Shown here: positions 61,701 to 64,000 of the stretch, piece by piece
Position numbering within the stretch: the stretch's first letter is position 1
Layout: each line of letters opens with the position of its first letter
Source: Chordibacter sp038110535
GTDB lineage: Bacteria; Verrucomicrobiota; Verrucomicrobiia; Opitutales; Seribacteraceae
Assembly: GCA_038110535.1 (NCBI GenBank)
Contig: JAYNJW010000005.1
Coordinates: forward strand, 1 to 64,000
Length of the DNA: 64,000 nt
Direction of reading: 5' to 3'
Translations under genes and position numbers: made by a program
Notes under the pieces: generated by a model
What the model was told of the DNA's origin: nothing
Database searches by the model: none
Seen by the model: only the letters and a program-made list of their open reading frames with translations

Positions 61701-64000
61701 TGGTTTAGGTTGGGAAGTAAGCCTTAAAATGCCGGGTGATCTTAATAATGACAGAATTCCTCTCGTTGAGTTCAACACTCGGGCACTTGTTCATAGTAAC
61801 CAAGATGGGCAAGGGAGCTGGATGGGTTCTGCGAACATTCGTAGAGCTGCTCATTATGCTTCTCCCACCCAATTAGAAATTACCCCCAAACCAGGCCCAA
61901 CTTCCTACACCATTGATCAAACCTCATTTAAATTTAATACTACGGCACAGGGTTTTTCACCAAGCTTTCCTAAGTCTACTCCTGATATTTATGCACCTCC
62001 AGACACTAGACCAGACGGTCCAATACCTGATATTAACAATCTAACTAATCCAGATACTCGAGCATCTGTGCTAGGGTTTACGAAAAAGACAGTAAGCTAT
62101 ATTTTTAAGGATGAAAATAACTCGGATTTTGTATACTCTCCTGAAGTTAGCTCTGCATGGGGACAGGAAAGAATAGGTTTTTTTAGTCAACAAACCTCAG
62201 CTTCTGCACCATATACGGGAGAATTTTCTGATTCCCGCCATGCAGTGTTATTTGAAGTTTCCGACGGTAAAAAACTATCAATCCTTCAATACAGACATGC
62301 AAATTTAAATAATTATCTCCACGGGCCATCCTATGCATTAGGAAATTCTTATGCATCCACTCAGGTGGCCAGGCACCGAAGCTGGGGCAGGGTTCAAAGT
62401 ATTACGGACCGGCCCACATCAGAAGGAGGCTTAACAAATGTTCGTCGCAACTTGGAAGATGAACGGGATGCGATTGATTTTTACAGAGATCTCTTTGGTC
62501 GTGAGATCGCTGCTAAAAAAGGGTTTGATAATTTCATACATTGGGACATCGACTGGGATGGTGGATTTGCTGCCTGGCGGGATTGGGGGGCAGATCAGCT
62601 AAACCATCAAAATACCACCATTGATCACTCATATTACCTCAATGCTGCTCTAATGGACGGTTTTTTTCTAACAGGCTCGGAAACGGTTACCGATTATGCC
62701 CAAGAAAAATTTTCAATTATTGGACAGAGGTTTAGGCCTTTCCTCTGGGATGGCTCGAGTGAAGACCCGGTTAATCTATCTGAGGATTTGAATGTGAATG
62801 GAAATCATAGATTGGTTGGGTATATGAGGGATAACCGTTGGGAAAATACTCAATCTTCCTATGGAGAGAAGAGTAAAGAAAAACAATTTTCAACAGATAA
62901 TGACTCAGATTACCGGTTTCAATCGGTGGCGGGTGATCTCTTGTTAGATGGTGCATTTAATATTAATTCTACATCGGTGGATGCATGGATTGCTCAATTA
63001 TCCAGTCTGCGAGGATTGATGGTTGAAAACGCTAGTGTCCGGCCAACTGAGACTCCTGTAGTGCGCTTTTTAAAAGAGCCTGACCAAAATCAAAATGAGT
63101 GGAATAAACTGCGCGTTTTAAGCGATGCCGAAATGGAAGATTTAGCCATTGCCTTGGTAAAGCAAGTTAAGCTTCGTGGACCTTTTCTTTCTTACGCCGA
63201 TTTTGTGAACCGTAGATTAGCCCTAGGCCCAATGGATAGCGATCCAAGCAAGGCGAAAGGAACAAGGGTGAATTTTGTCCAACACGACTTGAGCAATTGG
63301 GGTAAATATAAAGAAGATAAATTTACTGTACAGGGCTTGCGCGGTGCAGTCCAAACTGCAATCGCAGATGCCGGTCTTAATGATCCAGTTAGGGAGGTGG
63401 GCCAGCAACTATTTAATAATTTAATTACCCAAAATAATATAATTTCTTATGATACCAGCGATTCAAGTGTAGCGGATGGTTGGCAACCACATAAAGGTGA
63501 TTACATCCCCTATATCCCAGTAGAAAGGTTTAACCAGAATCTTTTTAATGATTCAATTTTCGGCTTACATGCATCTTCAAAAATGGATGAATTATCTCCT
63601 CAAGGCTCTCAACGAAGTTGGGGAGTAGGTTCATCTAAGCAACTTAAGCAAGTTACGGTTGGTGATGTCAATGGAGACGGAAAAATTGAATCTATTCGGG
63701 ATGATTTAATTTCATACCCAAATACGAGTTTTGGTGAAGCACCAGAAAACTTATTAGCAGTTGAGCACCTTGCAACTGGTGCGAATAAGCCGGGATGGGT
63801 CATGCAGGCAGATATTCTAAGCCCCCTTATGCCCGTGACCTCTGCGAGGTCAGATACTTTTATTATTCGGGTAATGGGGGAAACAAACAATGATTCGTCG
63901 GCAAAGGCATGGGCTGAGTTGGTGGTTCAGAGAACTCCAGACTATGTGAAAACGGACTTGGACTCTCCGCATCACCGGCCCCACGAACCGTTTAAAGACA
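58771..64000 (+). CDS. Giant Verru_Chthon cassette protein A (runs off the window)
   Basis: This open frame has no stop from the ATG at 58771 to the end of the window (1743 codons, incomplete). It starts with a short basic stretch and KKGFALIITLSLISFVFLL, a prepilin-like helix without the Glu at position 5. It then shows MMVAIGEIQKHLGPDMRVS, which is characteristic of the A protein of the Verru_Chthon cassette. A long beta-rich extracellular region follows with repeated AxLWNPYD- and RSDTFIIRVMGE-type segments. A single Ca-binding-like DVNGDGKIES lies near the end. It may be a minor pseudopilin-like surface protein. The second ATG (58786) is an alternative start. It follows the cytochrome-SUMF1 gene by 116 bp. 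Confidence 0.8.
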   Translation, partial: MTGCKMNTYTRLRPFQKKGFALIITLSLISFVFLLVITLISQIRLDFSYSDARQNQVLAKAHARMGMMVAIGEIQKHLGPDMRVSTTADIYDDRIESEKDYLTSGYPLNNAQGDNAELYGSGKNRVELGQRQWTGVWKHRGGWAERSLPTPPLPENRDDGKALTLSWSYDSSYDPHPAIEQAWLVSGNEGWNRKLAILEGEKVDEFIEVPDGIIIDDEGNRILNNPRGGSYGADPNPWVDHKQIVNQLAGLYHHPLAAIEDPLGIDNPAGSEQSVWLLKSPLLNEDFDSTNEDHQKAWKDYLVTEPVKVLKTALHLSGDPRAEDQEIDWSLRSGSYAFWVGDEGIKAKVNVVEPFRIENGNIVDLLSDQNKLKVASEPNIEGGSLGFDFSVGSTKDDPQRKDLITSQSMKDLLEEGTSSAAVVANHHYHSITSDSFGVLSDVRTGGLKRDLSLAFSLNQESKAWKKDFMENFIFRDRVRAMKNLPLSPNVKRNQWYMSANDATVDDPDALLAGPRWSVLADYHNLQSSNDILDMEAPDRFPRTIGDNMLIFGRRAPNSPRGAFSNARSAYPYFNCFSSAERTIRPEPTNHPILPVFVKARLSIYPLATEDPGNFCLGINPAITLWNPYDKSMKVEDLFVEIPFVGEGNQYEDLKCVVTQVDFREYDLYRKWWAYMYGDFNASFELKDTDLDPLYRPYYSGLIKNWREPWGIYDFQSGFNSFNEAKYEDGLYAAYLLGSGFKGQLGVNAGNWQARIPPDSMLGLKLDGNVFWHENPRNGFGDYSFTFHSMEKKEISCDRIILEITSENSSADPVILEPGEVVTFAVYASEGGANVQKSPDSDAPGIIKVSRKSSGKVEKGYVWDSGFALNNDACAFVINMGGLAGYKTQTAENFEPTGELSDTDWASNAGYIEPKCFTLWQGEPDLASSLVVNRMTEPKIVIPDAGRSVKFSTNNYLALNLEAADENSSHGDFDKKLFGLGWEVSLKMPGDLNNDRIPLVEFNTRALVHSNQDGQGSWMGSANIRRAAHYASPTQLEITPKPGPTSYTIDQTSFKFNTTAQGFSPSFPKSTPDIYAPPDTRPDGPIPDINNLTNPDTRASVLGFTKKTVSYIFKDENNSDFVYSPEVSSAWGQERIGFFSQQTSASAPYTGEFSDSRHAVLFEVSDGKKLSILQYRHANLNNYLHGPSYALGNSYASTQVARHRSWGRVQSITDRPTSEGGLTNVRRNLEDERDAIDFYRDLFGREIAAKKGFDNFIHWDIDWDGGFAAWRDWGADQLNHQNTTIDHSYYLNAALMDGFFLTGSETVTDYAQEKFSIIGQRFRPFLWDGSSEDPVNLSEDLNVNGNHRLVGYMRDNRWENTQSSYGEKSKEKQFSTDNDSDYRFQSVAGDLLLDGAFNINSTSVDAWIAQLSSLRGLMVENASVRPTETPVVRFLKEPDQNQNEWNKLRVLSDAEMEDLAIALVKQVKLRGPFLSYADFVNRRLALGPMDSDPSKAKGTRVNFVQHDLSNWGKYKEDKFTVQGLRGAVQTAIADAGLNDPVREVGQQLFNNLITQNNIISYDTSDSSVADGWQPHKGDYIPYIPVERFNQNLFNDSIFGLHASSKMDELSPQGSQRSWGVGSSKQLKQVTVGDVNGDGKIESIRDDLISYPNTSFGEAPENLLAVEHLATGANKPGWVMQADILSPLMPVTSARSDTFIIRVMGETNNDSSAKAWAELVVQRTPDYVKTDLDSPHHRPHEPFKD

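Overview
The window looks like a chromosomal, mostly housekeeping segment of a Verrucomicrobiota bacterium, probably of the Opitutae / Puniceicoccales type. That placement is an inference from gene content, not from a database search. It rests on five things: a Verru_Chthon-cassette type A protein and a related cassette-C-like prepilin; a planctomycete-type cytochrome (PSC1) protein; a phosphatidylserine decarboxylase of the chlamydial (type II) kind; a tandem-duplicated four-ABC UvrA like that of Chlamydiae; and the outer-membrane and LPS genes bamA, ompH and lpxD of a diderm cell. I see no insertion sequence, prophage or CRISPR array.

Layout. 1-7.2 kb: the 3' part of tRNA-Arg(CCG), a membrane-anchored prenyltransferase-fold protein, a DUF3050 protein, an aldose epimerase, and an nfeD / nfeD / floA membrane-microdomain operon with a small unknown gene at its end. 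7.3-14.1 kb (minus strand): a tripartite MacAB-TolC-like exporter operon of adaptor, ATPase, two FtsX-like permeases, a small Cys-containing lipoprotein and an outer-membrane channel, headed by a small Cys-rich exported protein. 14.1-14.7 kb: a dyad-rich AT-rich intergenic region. 14.7-25.2 kb (plus strand): a long collinear run rplY-pth-rpsF-ssb-rplI-dnaB-bamA-ompH-lpxD-prs-degP/Q-like, covering translation, replication and envelope assembly.

25.2-38 kb: pyrE, an ABC exporter, a DUF5069 protein, a GAF-SpoIIE phosphatase with its STAS partner, a peroxiredoxin, tyrS, the 1806-residue UvrA and tRNA-Glu(TTC). 38-43.3 kb: rpmH-rnpA-yidC (without yidD or dnaA), a YebC-family gene and a fused metX-metW gene. 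43.3-52.4 kb: glpG rhomboid protease, divergent TPR and Sel1-repeat genes, a small heat-shock protein with a strong terminator, hrpB-like helicase, yraN, zwf and an exported msrA. 52.6-64 kb: a PAS-AraC regulator, a prepilin-like protein, psd, rpmB, apbE, a double-cytochrome/SUMF1 fusion, and a giant cassette-A open reading frame that runs off the right edge and stays open for at least 1743 codons.

Most genes have no recognisable Shine-Dalgarno sequence, and a few have a -10-like hexamer 6-12 nt before the start codon, so leaderless or SD-independent initiation may be common. The most unusual items are the MetX-MetW fusion, the four-ABC UvrA, the PSC1-PSC1-SUMF1 fusion lacking the FGE catalytic cysteines, the cassette-A giant protein, and the exporter operon flanked by Cys-rich small proteins. 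No clearly undescribed multi-gene system is visible. The exporter operon and the dispersed Verru_Chthon genes are the best candidates for poorly characterised biology.
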